Assembly (NCBI GenBank): GCA_946539635.1
Contig: CAMNHS010000019.1
Span: 1 to 15,750, forward strand
DNA length: 15,750 nt
Direction of reading: 5' to 3'
From: an uncultured Prevotellaceae bacterium
GTDB lineage: Bacteria > Bacteroidota > Bacteroidia > Bacteroidales > Bacteroidaceae
Of the stretch, positions 1 through 9,100 are shown piece by piece (the stretch's first letter is position 1; every line of letters starts with the position of its first letter). Made by a program: the position numbers and the translations under genes. The notes beneath the pieces are model-generated. The model was given only the letters and a program-made list of their open reading frames with translations. It was not told the origin of the DNA and ran no database searches.

Positions 1-520
1 CATAGGGATAGGACTCCCACTTAAGGCCTTCGCTCTTCATCTGCATATCATTGCCAAAGGGAAGAAAGATGCTCACCTGCTGTCCTGCAAAACTGGGGAA
101 TGTTGTCCTTCCCTTAGCAGGGGTAAAGACTCCATAGTCGCTTATCATCACTGGCTCGATATGGAAATCGCGCATATAGCGAGCTATAAGGAAGATATTA
201 CCGATGGTATGGTCTTCACGCTTTCCTGTTGCTCCAAGGTATGTGATATGCGTAAAGCCTTGGGCCATACAGAACCGAGTGGCCTTTGTCAGGTCATTAT
301 CCTCCTGTTCTGCCACCTGATGCCAGCGGTCTTTATACTTCTCTCTTATCTCATCATCAATGGAGTCTCCATCTCCCACAATAGCATCAGGTTCCCTACC
401 CCATGCAAGGAGACTTTTTGCTGCACTATCGCAGCAGCAGATATAGTCAGCTTCTTTTAGAGCTGCCAAAGCTTCAGGCGCCGTAGGAAAATCGCCTGCA
501 GCAAGTATTATGCAATTCAT
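1..520 (-). CDS. thiN: Thiamine pyrophosphokinase, C-terminus beyond the left edge
   Basis: This enzyme transfers pyrophosphate from ATP to thiamine, making the cofactor thiamine diphosphate in the cytoplasm; it is the last step of thiamine salvage. I translated the minus strand from the ATG at 520-518, giving 173 codons before the window ends. The family signature is clear: an Asp at residue 31 in CCDSAAK, the acidic patch VGDGDS (Asp50, Asp52), NDLTKA (75-80) and GATGKREDHTIGN (96-108). These correspond to the substrate and Mg-ATP site of the ThiN/Tnr3 family. Bacteroidota members are about 200-210 residues, so roughly 35 residues are missing on the left. The start codon directly abuts a heptamer repeat array, with no Shine-Dalgarno sequence. 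No thiamine-diphosphate riboswitch is visible upstream, so expression probably depends on the repair-gene transcript. In Bacteroides this gene often sits beside a thiamine transporter of the PnuC type, which could lie to the left. Confidence 0.93.
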   Translation of the reverse strand, partial: MNCIILAAGDFPTAPEALAALKEADYICCCDSAAKSLLAWGREPDAIVGDGDSIDDEIREKYKDRWHQVAEQEDNDLTKATRFCMAQGFTHITYLGATGKREDHTIGNIFLIARYMRDFHIEPVMISDYGVFTPAKGRTTFPSFAGQQVSIFLPFGNDMQMKSEGLKWESYPY

Positions 521-569
521 GACAGTTGAGAGTTGAAAGGTGAAAGGTGAAAGGTTAATGGTTGATAGT
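521..569 (-). repeat. Heptamer tandem array (7 units) between MG2 gene and thiamine pyrophosphokinase
   Basis: Read on the minus strand, the 49 bases divide without remainder into seven 7-base units: ACTATCA, ACCATTA, ACCTTTC (three identical copies), AACTCTC and AACTGTC, followed immediately by the ATG of thiamine pyrophosphokinase. The first two units lie in the coding end of the upstream MG2 gene, and its TAA stop (557-555) overlaps the second and third units. The mRNA face is pyrimidine-rich and unstructured. The unit AACTCTC recurs in the arrays at 5476-5510 and, one base out of register, at 12261-12288. The function is unknown. Confidence 0.85.
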
Positions 570-3371
570 TATTTTTCCGTTTTTGTCCAAGCCGCAGGCG
601 GAGACATCTACTCTTGTGGCTTTGCTGGAATTATTATAGAATGTAGCACGGAAGACGCCATCAGCATCTGGAGTTGCGTATGGATTCCAATACAGAGTGC
701 GGCGATAATCTGTTGGTTCTGCCGGCTTTACATTGCTATAATCCGGCTTGTAGAACTCTTCAGCGTACGTGATACCATCAAGGATGTATCTGCGATCTCT
801 GTAGGTATAGCGTTTTCCTCCATCCAACGACTCAATACATAATGTTACAGCAGGTGCTCCATCTACCTCCAGATGGGTGCCATTACGTTTGTCATAATCG
901 GTATAGGCACGTATATTCCTCATGCTATTCAGGCGAAGCAAATCAAGCATAGCAGTCTTCGTCATAGGAATGTCGTGTTCGCTGCTTGTCTGTACGTAGT
1001 TACGATAGAATGTTGTTTTGTTGTCATTAATGAGTCCTCGTATCTTTACATCAGTTGCCTGGTCAAGATATCCAAAGAGATATGTTGATGCCTGCTTTGC
1101 AAAGCGTGTCATATCAAGCACACCATACGACAGACCATAATCTGTCATCTCATTATATAATTTATAAGCATCAATAACGATGGCAGGCTTTTCATAATTC
1201 AGTTTACGCTTTGAGCGACGATATTTTCTTACTGTTACATTCTGGAGATAGTGATCACCTTCAAGGCGGTTATTCTCAGGCCCCAATGCAGAATCGTCCT
1301 CTTCTTCTGTATCATCCAAACAATAATTCTCATCCTCAGGAAGGTTACACTGATACCATGAATAAGGCTCACAGAACATAGGGAAGTCCATATTACGCTT
1401 TACGTAATACTTAGGATACTGTGTCTCATCCATACGCTTACTATTTTTCACGCCATGCAGACCTCTCTTTAACGAGTCTTTATTTTCGTACGCTGTAATG
1501 AAGAATATTGCCTGATCTGTGTACCAAGGCAGGTTAATTTTAAAGTTTCCGTTTTCGTCAACCTTTGCCTTTATGTCAGCAGTCTCTGTACCCTTCACTA
1601 TTTCGCCCTCTATCACCACATCCTTATTCTTAAACCGTCTATAGGTTAACAGAGGATTAGTTTCAGGGATATTATCAACTACCGGATCGGTTGTGCCTGT
1701 TTCACCACTTTCAGTTGTCACATCTACTACATCCGACAGACTCGTTTCCACTCCATCTGACTTGGTGGTACTTATTATTCCCCCAAGCAGGCGTCCCTGC
1801 ATCTCAAGCCAACGATTATAAATCAAGCCACCGTTACCAATAGGAGATACCAGAACATAGTTAGAACGGTCACTACCATATTGGCTCAGGTCATTAACGT
1901 CATCAATGTCTATTATGTTAGCATTTGACGGCACATTGAGCACCTGTCCCTCATAGGAAAGATTTCTTTCAGGCAGGAAATATATCTTATCAATGCGCTT
2001 GTACCTACGCCATCCCTGTACCATCATCAAGAGATCAAGTTTCTCTTCTGCTCCTTCTTTAAAGTATTGTGACACATTTGCCACAAACCCATGCAGTTCG
2101 CCAGTAAGCAGCATATCTGTCAGCATATTGCCATCGTTATAAGACAAATCCTGAGTACTTTTGTCATAAACGGCAATACTCATAGGTACCTGACCATTAA
2201 CTGTCAGGTCTATCTTCTCATATGGCTGCAGCTCTGTCTTACTGTTGACGGTCTTACCGCCAGAAGTCATTGATACATTTGCCTGTGTCTCTTTGTCATT
2301 ATTGTTAACGAAGAAAAGTCTTGATGCCAACGGACGAGCCTGTTCGTCATACAGAGTAAGATCGTTGATACCAGTAGGACAATTTTCCAGTACTATCTTT
2401 TCACTTGGGTTTCTGCCAAATGTTATCAGTCGTCCCCTACATGTCACACTATATGCAGCAACCGTTACGCCCTTAGCCTTTACGATGAACTCTCTGCCAC
2501 CCTTTATCTGTTTGTCACCTCTTATGACAACACCTGATTTCTGTGCTGTTGGCAAAGGGAAGGTATATTTCTTACCCATATATTCAAATGTAGCCTCTTT
2601 GGGGGCATTTTGTGCCTTGTACTCAAACACGCCCCTTCCACCATGATTAGGTTTTATGAACAATCCGTTGTCGAGACTCCCTATGCTGCTACCAAGTTCC
2701 TGTCCATCATTATCCTTTACCTCATAGGCAATGCGACAGTCCATGCCCTCAATAATATGCCCACCTTCAGGATAGAACTTCACCTGTATCTCAGGTTTGT
2801 CAGCATATATTCTCTGTTTCGGACGTGGGATGATACATTTGTCTGTATAGTCGCCTGGCTGCTTTGGTTTTTCATATATCGGGAGCACACGGGAATACAA
2901 TCCTTCGTATTCGCGAAAGTAGTTTGTTTCGAACTGCCTGCTATAAAACTCAAACCTATTCTGGGAAGAATGTGGACGAATCTTCCTGTTGAAGTTAAGT
3001 TGCCACTTGGTATAGGCTCTCACCTCATAATATCCAGAATACAGACTGTCATTCAACACAAATTGGCATGTTGTCGTACCATCATCTCTGATATATAGCT
3101 GCTGACGTTCTACCAGATAGCCATCAGGAGTCAGAAGCTCCACATACAACACCTTAGAATAACGTGTAGGCTTCAGGCTGTCTGCCATCACCACATACGC
3201 CTTATACCACAAGGTGTCTCCGACAAAATAGCAGTTATTATCGGTATGGATATAAATCTTTTCCTGAGTTACTGATTTCTCCTTCAGTAAATACTCCAAA
3301 GAATCCAACTTGTCAGCAAAGCAGACACAGCATGCTGTCACCAATAGAATGAGTGAGATAATTCTTTTCAT
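555..3371 (-). CDS. Secreted MG2-domain protein with carboxypeptidase-regulatory-like and TonB-plug-like regions
   Basis: This is a 938-residue envelope protein of a type common in Bacteroidota and of unproven function. The N-terminus is a signal peptide with a hydrophobic core at residues 4-13. VTAC at 11-14 could be a lipobox, but cleavage after Ala19 is equally possible. Residues about 38-125 resemble an alpha-2-macroglobulin MG2 domain (IYIHTDNNCYFVGDTLWYKA, then a beta-rich stretch ending YYEVRAYT). Around residues 600-660 a short beta region with DENGNFKINLP resembles a carboxypeptidase regulatory-like domain. An acidic run (DDTEEEDD) is followed by LQNVTVRKYRRSKRK, which resembles the linker leading into a TonB plug, but no beta-barrel follows. 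The end (YWNPYATPDADGVFRATFYN) is another Ig-like strand set typical of these proteins. The last codons lie in a heptamer repeat. It follows the AddB-like gene by 5 bases, suggesting co-transcription. A role in surface binding or export is only a guess. Confidence 0.85.
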   Translation of the reverse strand: MKRIISLILLVTACCVCFADKLDSLEYLLKEKSVTQEKIYIHTDNNCYFVGDTLWYKAYVVMADSLKPTRYSKVLYVELLTPDGYLVERQQLYIRDDGTTTCQFVLNDSLYSGYYEVRAYTKWQLNFNRKIRPHSSQNRFEFYSRQFETNYFREYEGLYSRVLPIYEKPKQPGDYTDKCIIPRPKQRIYADKPEIQVKFYPEGGHIIEGMDCRIAYEVKDNDGQELGSSIGSLDNGLFIKPNHGGRGVFEYKAQNAPKEATFEYMGKKYTFPLPTAQKSGVVIRGDKQIKGGREFIVKAKGVTVAAYSVTCRGRLITFGRNPSEKIVLENCPTGINDLTLYDEQARPLASRLFFVNNNDKETQANVSMTSGGKTVNSKTELQPYEKIDLTVNGQVPMSIAVYDKSTQDLSYNDGNMLTDMLLTGELHGFVANVSQYFKEGAEEKLDLLMMVQGWRRYKRIDKIYFLPERNLSYEGQVLNVPSNANIIDIDDVNDLSQYGSDRSNYVLVSPIGNGGLIYNRWLEMQGRLLGGIISTTKSDGVETSLSDVVDVTTESGETGTTDPVVDNIPETNPLLTYRRFKNKDVVIEGEIVKGTETADIKAKVDENGNFKINLPWYTDQAIFFITAYENKDSLKRGLHGVKNSKRMDETQYPKYYVKRNMDFPMFCEPYSWYQCNLPEDENYCLDDTEEEDDSALGPENNRLEGDHYLQNVTVRKYRRSKRKLNYEKPAIVIDAYKLYNEMTDYGLSYGVLDMTRFAKQASTYLFGYLDQATDVKIRGLINDNKTTFYRNYVQTSSEHDIPMTKTAMLDLLRLNSMRNIRAYTDYDKRNGTHLEVDGAPAVTLCIESLDGGKRYTYRDRRYILDGITYAEEFYKPDYSNVKPAEPTDYRRTLYWNPYATPDADGVFRATFYNNSSKATRVDVSACGLDKNGKITINH

Positions 3372-3376
3372 TTTGC

Positions 3377-6121
3377 TTAGTCCATGTTGTTATTATTTAT
3401 CTTACACAATTCACGATAACTACACGTTCTACAGTGTGTAGTATCAGTTGTACGTGGGAAGGTATTCCCCTTGTCGAGCATCTCGTCAATAAGTTTTTTC
3501 ACACCATGCATGAAAGGTTCCTTATACTGCCTGGCATCAAGTATTGCCTCATTGTTGAGCATCAGATTCGAAGTATAAGCCTCATCATTCATATGCTGCA
3601 CATAGAACAGATTAGGCTGAAGAGGAAGGTTTTGTACCATTCTCTTGTTGTCCTCCTTAGCAGAAGTATAGAGCATGTTGCAATAAAGCAGAGCCTGCAA
3701 GAAATAATCGGAATGATACTTTATTGATTCAGGCAAGAAGATATCTTCTACCCCAGAAAGTTTTAATCTGTTGGAACGTCCAGACAGGCGTCCAGTCTTG
3801 TAGTCGATAACACGAATGTATTCCTTTCCATCAATGACAACCTTATCAAGACGGTCTATGAAACCTGTTATGTTAACATCTGGGAAGATTGTCTCTTTTA
3901 TAGGCATTTCAAGTCCCAAAATAGTCAATGACGATGCTTTAGCATCATAGGAAACAAGGTTTTTCAGAAATCTTAAAACCATCTCGCGGTTTATCACCTG
4001 CAGACCACCCAGTTTTGGCATTTTGCGATTAGAGTCTTTCAGGTTGAACAACTCTATGCGGAAAGCCTCATCCACTATGCGCTGTAAAGATACGTTTCCA
4101 CGTTCATTCTTGAGGTCTTCAAAGAAAGACTTTGGGATACTTCGTCCTATCAACGGTCTATAGAGAATCTCTGCAGCCTTATGGAAGATATTACCAAAGG
4201 TGCGAGCATCCATTTCTTCCTCATCACTATCCTCCACATCGCTGATGCCCTGCACCTTGTAGAAATAGAAAGACATAGGACAACGCAGATAACGTCCCAA
4301 GGAAGATGGTGAGAGGGTTATAGGTAGTGAGAGATGCTTCTTTTCCAAAGGCTGGACAGAAGACGCCTCTTCCGCCTGCAATGCAGGAGTCAGGATGCGA
4401 TGGGTCACAAGGTCAGCATGCTCTGCAAGATACTGAAGCATGAAACGTGACATCTCATTCATCTTTCCATCTGTTGTAGAACCACTATATACAAGCGTTG
4501 CATCAGGACAACGCTTTAAGAGGTGTTTGAAATAATAATCGTAGATAGCAACCTTATTATCAATCGTTGTCAGGGAATATCCCTTTCTGACAGAATATGG
4601 GATAAATGAGGTATCATTAACATGTGCTGGCATAAAACCCTCATTGCAAGACAATAGCAATACATGTTCAAAGTCAAGATTACGAGTTTCCAAAACACCC
4701 ATTATCTGTATTCCCTGAAGAGGTTCTCCGTGAAATGGTATTGTTGTCGTCTTTATTATCTGTGACAAGAGGTTATACAACAGCGAAGAAGAAAGCGGAG
4801 TCTCCTGATTGATGTCATACAATCTCTCCATGATGCAGTACATGCGGAACACCGACTCATGGAAGAAGTCATCATTTATCTCTTCAGAATGAGCTATCAC
4901 CTCCACCAACCATTTTAGGCGAGAAATAATATCATCCGCAGGAGAGAAAAAGGTCTTTAGGTTTTCGTCCAGTGAGAGGTCCTCCATGGTAGGATAATAT
5001 ATAGACTGCTCATTAAGAGAGTCATGCAGTACCATTGCTTTGTCTGACACCAGTCGCATATACGGATGGCGCAGTATAGCATTTATGTTATGGAGAGTGA
5101 ATGATTTATGCTGGAGCAAATTGCAGTACTGCCTCACCATAGACGATATAGGAGACTTTGCAAGAGGATAACCAACTGTTATGTTAACATGTTCCACAGA
5201 TGGCGGCAAGCAATGAAGCACTGTCTCCAAGAGACTTTCGTCAGCAAGCACAATAGCAGTTTTCCTACCTGCAGCGATACGTTCAGGAGTAAGCCACTGG
5301 GCTATATAACGAGCCTGTAAATCATTTGTAGGACTAGAGAGATATGTGACAGGCAAAGGCTCCGATGGGTCATCATCCTGAAAGAATAATGCTCCATTCT
5401 CAAGACGCAGATAATCGAAGAGCTTTTGTTCTACAGGAGTGATATAGTTAAATCCGATGAACACATAACGGCTTTCAGAGGTGAGAGGTGAGAGGTGAGA
5501 GGTGAGAGTTATCTCTTGGCTTGTAAGCGATTCTATAACCCTGCGATACAACATACCCTCGTATGCAACACCTTTCTCAAGGAGTACCTTTCTAAATGTG
5601 GTATATATATCCCCAAAGTGTTTCCAGAGTTTCAGAAAGCGTTGCTTCAGTTCTGTGTTGTGGTTTTCTGTGAAATTAGAGAAGAAGCGCTGCAACTCCG
5701 CTTTCTGGTGTTCGCTGAGATAATCTACATCGTCAAGTTCATGAATGTTTACCAGCAGAGAGAATATCTGCGAGGCATCAGCCATGTGTTTGTCGATATC
5801 ATCAAAATCAGCCAGCATCATCTCTCCCCATCCATAAAACTGGTCAAGAGACTCTTCTGAACCAGTTATGTTACAATATACTTTATAAAGAGTAATAATC
5901 AGGTCTATATGATCTGCTAACTCTATATCAGGAGAGCAGCTTCTGAAAAGTTCTGAGATGGTGACATATCGTGGTGACCATACCGGAGTTTGGAATGTTG
6001 CCAGCGCCCTGTTAAAGAATAAGGATGCACGCTTATTAGGAAAGACAATCGTGACATCAGAGAGATTGCCTTTAAATTCTGCATGCAAGCTGGCAGCTAC
6101 GGTATCAAGGAATGTATTCAT
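3377..6121 (-). CDS. addB: AddB-like PD-(D/E)XK exonuclease subunit with Fe-S staple
   Basis: This is the probable partner of the adjacent helicase in an AddAB/RecBCD-type complex that resects double-strand breaks for RecA-dependent repair. The protein has 914 residues. The N-terminus (FPNKRASLFFNRAL, about 27-40) matches the AddB-like fold but shows no P-loop, so it is unlikely to be an ATP-driven motor. The C-terminal nuclease carries His647 in FGNIFHK, Asp756 in GFIDR and the DYKTG core (Asp773, Lys775). Cys614 (YLRCPMSFYF) together with Cys897, Cys900 and Cys906 (CRTCSYRELC) forms the four-cysteine pattern of the AddB/Cas4 iron-sulfur staple. It starts 5 bases after the helicase stop and ends 5 bases before the MG2 gene. 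An unusual feature is a translated tandem heptamer array near residues 204-216 (TLTSHLSPLTSES). The symbol is assigned by architecture; the family is divergent. Confidence 0.87.
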   Translation of the reverse strand: MNTFLDTVAASLHAEFKGNLSDVTIVFPNKRASLFFNRALATFQTPVWSPRYVTISELFRSCSPDIELADHIDLIITLYKVYCNITGSEESLDQFYGWGEMMLADFDDIDKHMADASQIFSLLVNIHELDDVDYLSEHQKAELQRFFSNFTENHNTELKQRFLKLWKHFGDIYTTFRKVLLEKGVAYEGMLYRRVIESLTSQEITLTSHLSPLTSESRYVFIGFNYITPVEQKLFDYLRLENGALFFQDDDPSEPLPVTYLSSPTNDLQARYIAQWLTPERIAAGRKTAIVLADESLLETVLHCLPPSVEHVNITVGYPLAKSPISSMVRQYCNLLQHKSFTLHNINAILRHPYMRLVSDKAMVLHDSLNEQSIYYPTMEDLSLDENLKTFFSPADDIISRLKWLVEVIAHSEEINDDFFHESVFRMYCIMERLYDINQETPLSSSLLYNLLSQIIKTTTIPFHGEPLQGIQIMGVLETRNLDFEHVLLLSCNEGFMPAHVNDTSFIPYSVRKGYSLTTIDNKVAIYDYYFKHLLKRCPDATLVYSGSTTDGKMNEMSRFMLQYLAEHADLVTHRILTPALQAEEASSVQPLEKKHLSLPITLSPSSLGRYLRCPMSFYFYKVQGISDVEDSDEEEMDARTFGNIFHKAAEILYRPLIGRSIPKSFFEDLKNERGNVSLQRIVDEAFRIELFNLKDSNRKMPKLGGLQVINREMVLRFLKNLVSYDAKASSLTILGLEMPIKETIFPDVNITGFIDRLDKVVIDGKEYIRVIDYKTGRLSGRSNRLKLSGVEDIFLPESIKYHSDYFLQALLYCNMLYTSAKEDNKRMVQNLPLQPNLFYVQHMNDEAYTSNLMLNNEAILDARQYKEPFMHGVKKLIDEMLDKGNTFPRTTDTTHCRTCSYRELCKINNNNMD
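5476..5510 (-). repeat. Heptamer tandem array (5 units) inside the AddB-like gene
   Basis: On the minus strand the units are AACTCTC, then ACCTCTC three times, then ACCTCTG: five 7-base units in 35 bases. They are translated as a Thr/Ser/Leu/Pro-rich segment (TLTSHLSPLTSE) with a 7-residue period, because three units equal 21 bases. The first unit is identical to one in the array at 521-569. Loss or gain of one or two units would shift the reading frame, whereas three units would keep it. Confidence 0.88.
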
Positions 6122-6126
6122 TTATA

Positions 6127-9100
6127 TTATTTAGCGAAACTTACTGGAACGATTCTTTCAGATGGGGAGGCAGCATTAACATACCACAGGAATCCCTGTA
6201 CCTGAGGATATCCCATTTTTGCGAGCAATTGCATATATCTGCGCACCTGACTCTCATATCCCTGATGAGGACTACCAAATTTAAAGTCTATGACAATAGT
6301 TTGGTTTTCATCTGTTATCACCCTGTCAGGGCGATATTCTCCTGATTCAGTAATGATAGAACATTCATTGAAGACCTTCCAATGAGAGTCAAACCACTGG
6401 CGTATCTGTTCATCCTTAAACATCTCTTCATACTCTGGTGGCACATCATCAAGTGTCATTATATGAGAGAATACCCAATGCTGTTCTGTTCCTGAGAGGC
6501 GAGCTCTCAGCTGTTCATCCATATTATCGTCAGCAGCAAATCGCTGGGCTGCATTACTTTGACGGAAATTAACAGAAGAAGTATAAGAAGGCATCGAAAA
6601 AATTTCTTCTATTTCCACAGGAAGGGCAAAAGGATTCGCCTTTTTCTCTTCTTGCCCGTCTCCATTTTTAGAAATATCAAGACTACCAAAAGTGAGAGTG
6701 AGAGGTTTGTCTTTATCTTCTACTCCATTGAAATATAGTCCCTTACCATCTATTGTCGTCTTATTTTCATGCATAGACAACAGAGCCTTCTGCATCAGAT
6801 ATGAACGTGATATCTCCTTGCTGTCACGTTCTCCAAGCACAAAGAGCGACTGCTGAGGGCGAGTCAAGGCAACATACAAGAGATTGAAATTATCCACTAC
6901 ACTCTGGATATACTCCTCTGTGCCATCAGCTTCATAAATAGTATTTTTTAAAGAATCCTTATTCCTATAATCGACAGGCACTAATGGCAACTGTGAGAAA
7001 GGAGATTCCTTTGGTTCCACCCACAAAGTATTTGCAAATGGAGGATTAGCGTCCCAGTTGCAATATGGTACAATGACATGTTTGAATTCGAGACCCTTAC
7101 TTTTGTGTATCGTCATAATAGTAATGCCGTCACCTGTAGAAGTCTCTATCATATTGCCACATAAATCTTCATCCCATGCTGTCAGAAAATCATCGAGGAC
7201 CGGAGAGATGTCATTAGAGAAAGATTCAAGGACATCAAAGAATGCTGTAACAAAGGCTGGCTCTGTACAACCAATCATCGAGACAAGACTTTCAGCGAGA
7301 TCGTGAAGAGTCTTTTGCACCAATTCCTGACGTTGTTCCTCTATCAATGGCAGCATATCAGGACAAACCAACTGCAGATATGCCTTTGAGAGGTCATCAT
7401 TAGGATGGGACAGCATCTTCATGGCATTTACTATTGCCATAACGTTTTGTGAGGCATCCAGACGAAAAGCCTCAGCAGAGAGAACATGGATATTGTTTTC
7501 CTCGAGATAGTCAGCAATCTCACAAACCTCACGTCTTTTGCGTACCAAGATGGCTATATCATTATAGCTGACACCTTTCTCTACTAATTGGCAGATAATA
7601 TCGTATATCTTAGCTGGGGTATCTGGAAGCTGGTCCTTTGGTAGCAATTCTATATGTACCAGACCTTGGGTATTCTGCTTTGGAGGTGATACAGTCTGTT
7701 CCAAATCATCATAGGCACGTTCCAGGTCTGATTTCCATTGCTCATCCTTTATGCCAGCTATTTCTAAATCAACAACCTTTCGTAAGAAGACATTATTAAA
7801 ATTGATGATATTACTCCAAGAGCGCCAATTGATAGAAAGATTGTGTACCTCACTGACACCTGGGAATGATGCCTCCAAGTCATTGAGAAGTCGCCAATCA
7901 CCAGAACGGAAACGATAGATACTCTGCTTTACATCTCCCACAATGAGATTGTTACACAAGTCATTGTCAGTTTCATTGCTGATACTCATACATTCCTTTA
8001 GCAATGTCTGGAAGTTCTTCCATTGCACAGTGCTGGTATCCTGAAACTCGTCGATCATGACATGTTTCAGGCGAGAGCCTATCTTTTCAAATATAAAAGG
8101 AGCATCATCATCGCCTATCATCTCATGCAGCAGGGTTTGGGTATCGCTAAGCATAAAGCGCTGGGCTGCAGCATTAAGGTTATGGGCACTCTCTTCTATA
8201 CGAGCCAGCAGACGCATTTCATTAAGATGTCGCAGTGTTACAACAGCACTGTTGTAGTCCCTTGCATCCTGCTTTCGTGTCATTTCTATCTCTTCCATTG
8301 CAGGCAAAATGACATCTGATACAAAGGAGGTAAGATTAGCATTATCTGCATCACTCTTTTTGTACCATTTTGTGGGGTCATATCTTGCTTCACGAACAGT
8401 TTTGTTCATTAGGTTATCCTCATCATAGAAGAGACCCTGAGAGAGTTTTAGGAAATATGATAATGGCCCTGTTGTCTTTCTGGTAAAGTCATCTTCTGAC
8501 AACCCTCGCTTAGTCATTTCGTCAAGAACCTTTTGGGCTTCTTCCTGATACTTATCACAGAAAGAATCACGCAAGGCACGTAATGTCTTTTGATAGTTAT
8601 CAAAAAAATCCTGATTCTTAAATATTTCCTCGAGTTTATTACGATTTACCTTATAATACTCTTTAAATATGGTGCTACCAAAACTTTTTATATCTCCAAT
8701 AATGTTCCATTTCTTTCCCTCATGCATGGAGTCCATAACATAATTCATGACAACACGCCTGAGTTTTTTATCGTCAGCAAGGGTATCTATCAATTCATCC
8801 ACAGCCTCACTCACCACTTCGTCATTGCTCAAAGAAACACGAAGATTAGCATTCAGTTGTAACTCATGTGCCAAGTTACGCAATACTGTCTGAAAAAAGG
8901 TATCAATTGTCTGAACCCTGAAGAAATGGTAGTTTTCAAGTAGTAGTGAAAGAGCCTGTCTAGCATTCTGACGTTCTTTTACGGAATGTTTAGAATCCTG
9001 TGTCACAGCCCACAGTTCCATCAAGACACGACGTTTCATTTCTGCTGTAGCCTTATTGGTAAATGTTACAGCAAGAATACTTTCGTAAGAAGACGGATTA

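Noticed and set aside
161..460. A 99-codon plus-strand frame at the left edge.
   Set aside because: The minus strand encodes thiamine pyrophosphokinase with all its motifs through this region, so the plus frame is a shadow.
520..570. A thiamine-diphosphate riboswitch ahead of thiamine pyrophosphokinase.
   Set aside because: The 34-base gap is filled by heptamers and contains neither the THI-box CTGAGA core in the sense strand nor room for the fold.
4308..4334. A possible fourth heptamer tract (GAGAGGG, TTATAGG, TAGTGAG) in the AddB-like gene.
   Set aside because: The units are too divergent, and the encoded LPITLSPSSLGRYLRCP is the conserved run-up to the Fe-S cysteine, so ordinary coding explains it.
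6691..6706. A short GTGAGAG-like repeat in the helicase gene.
   Set aside because: Only about two units are present and they encode a plausible coding stretch (PLTLTFGS); this is too short to separate from chance.
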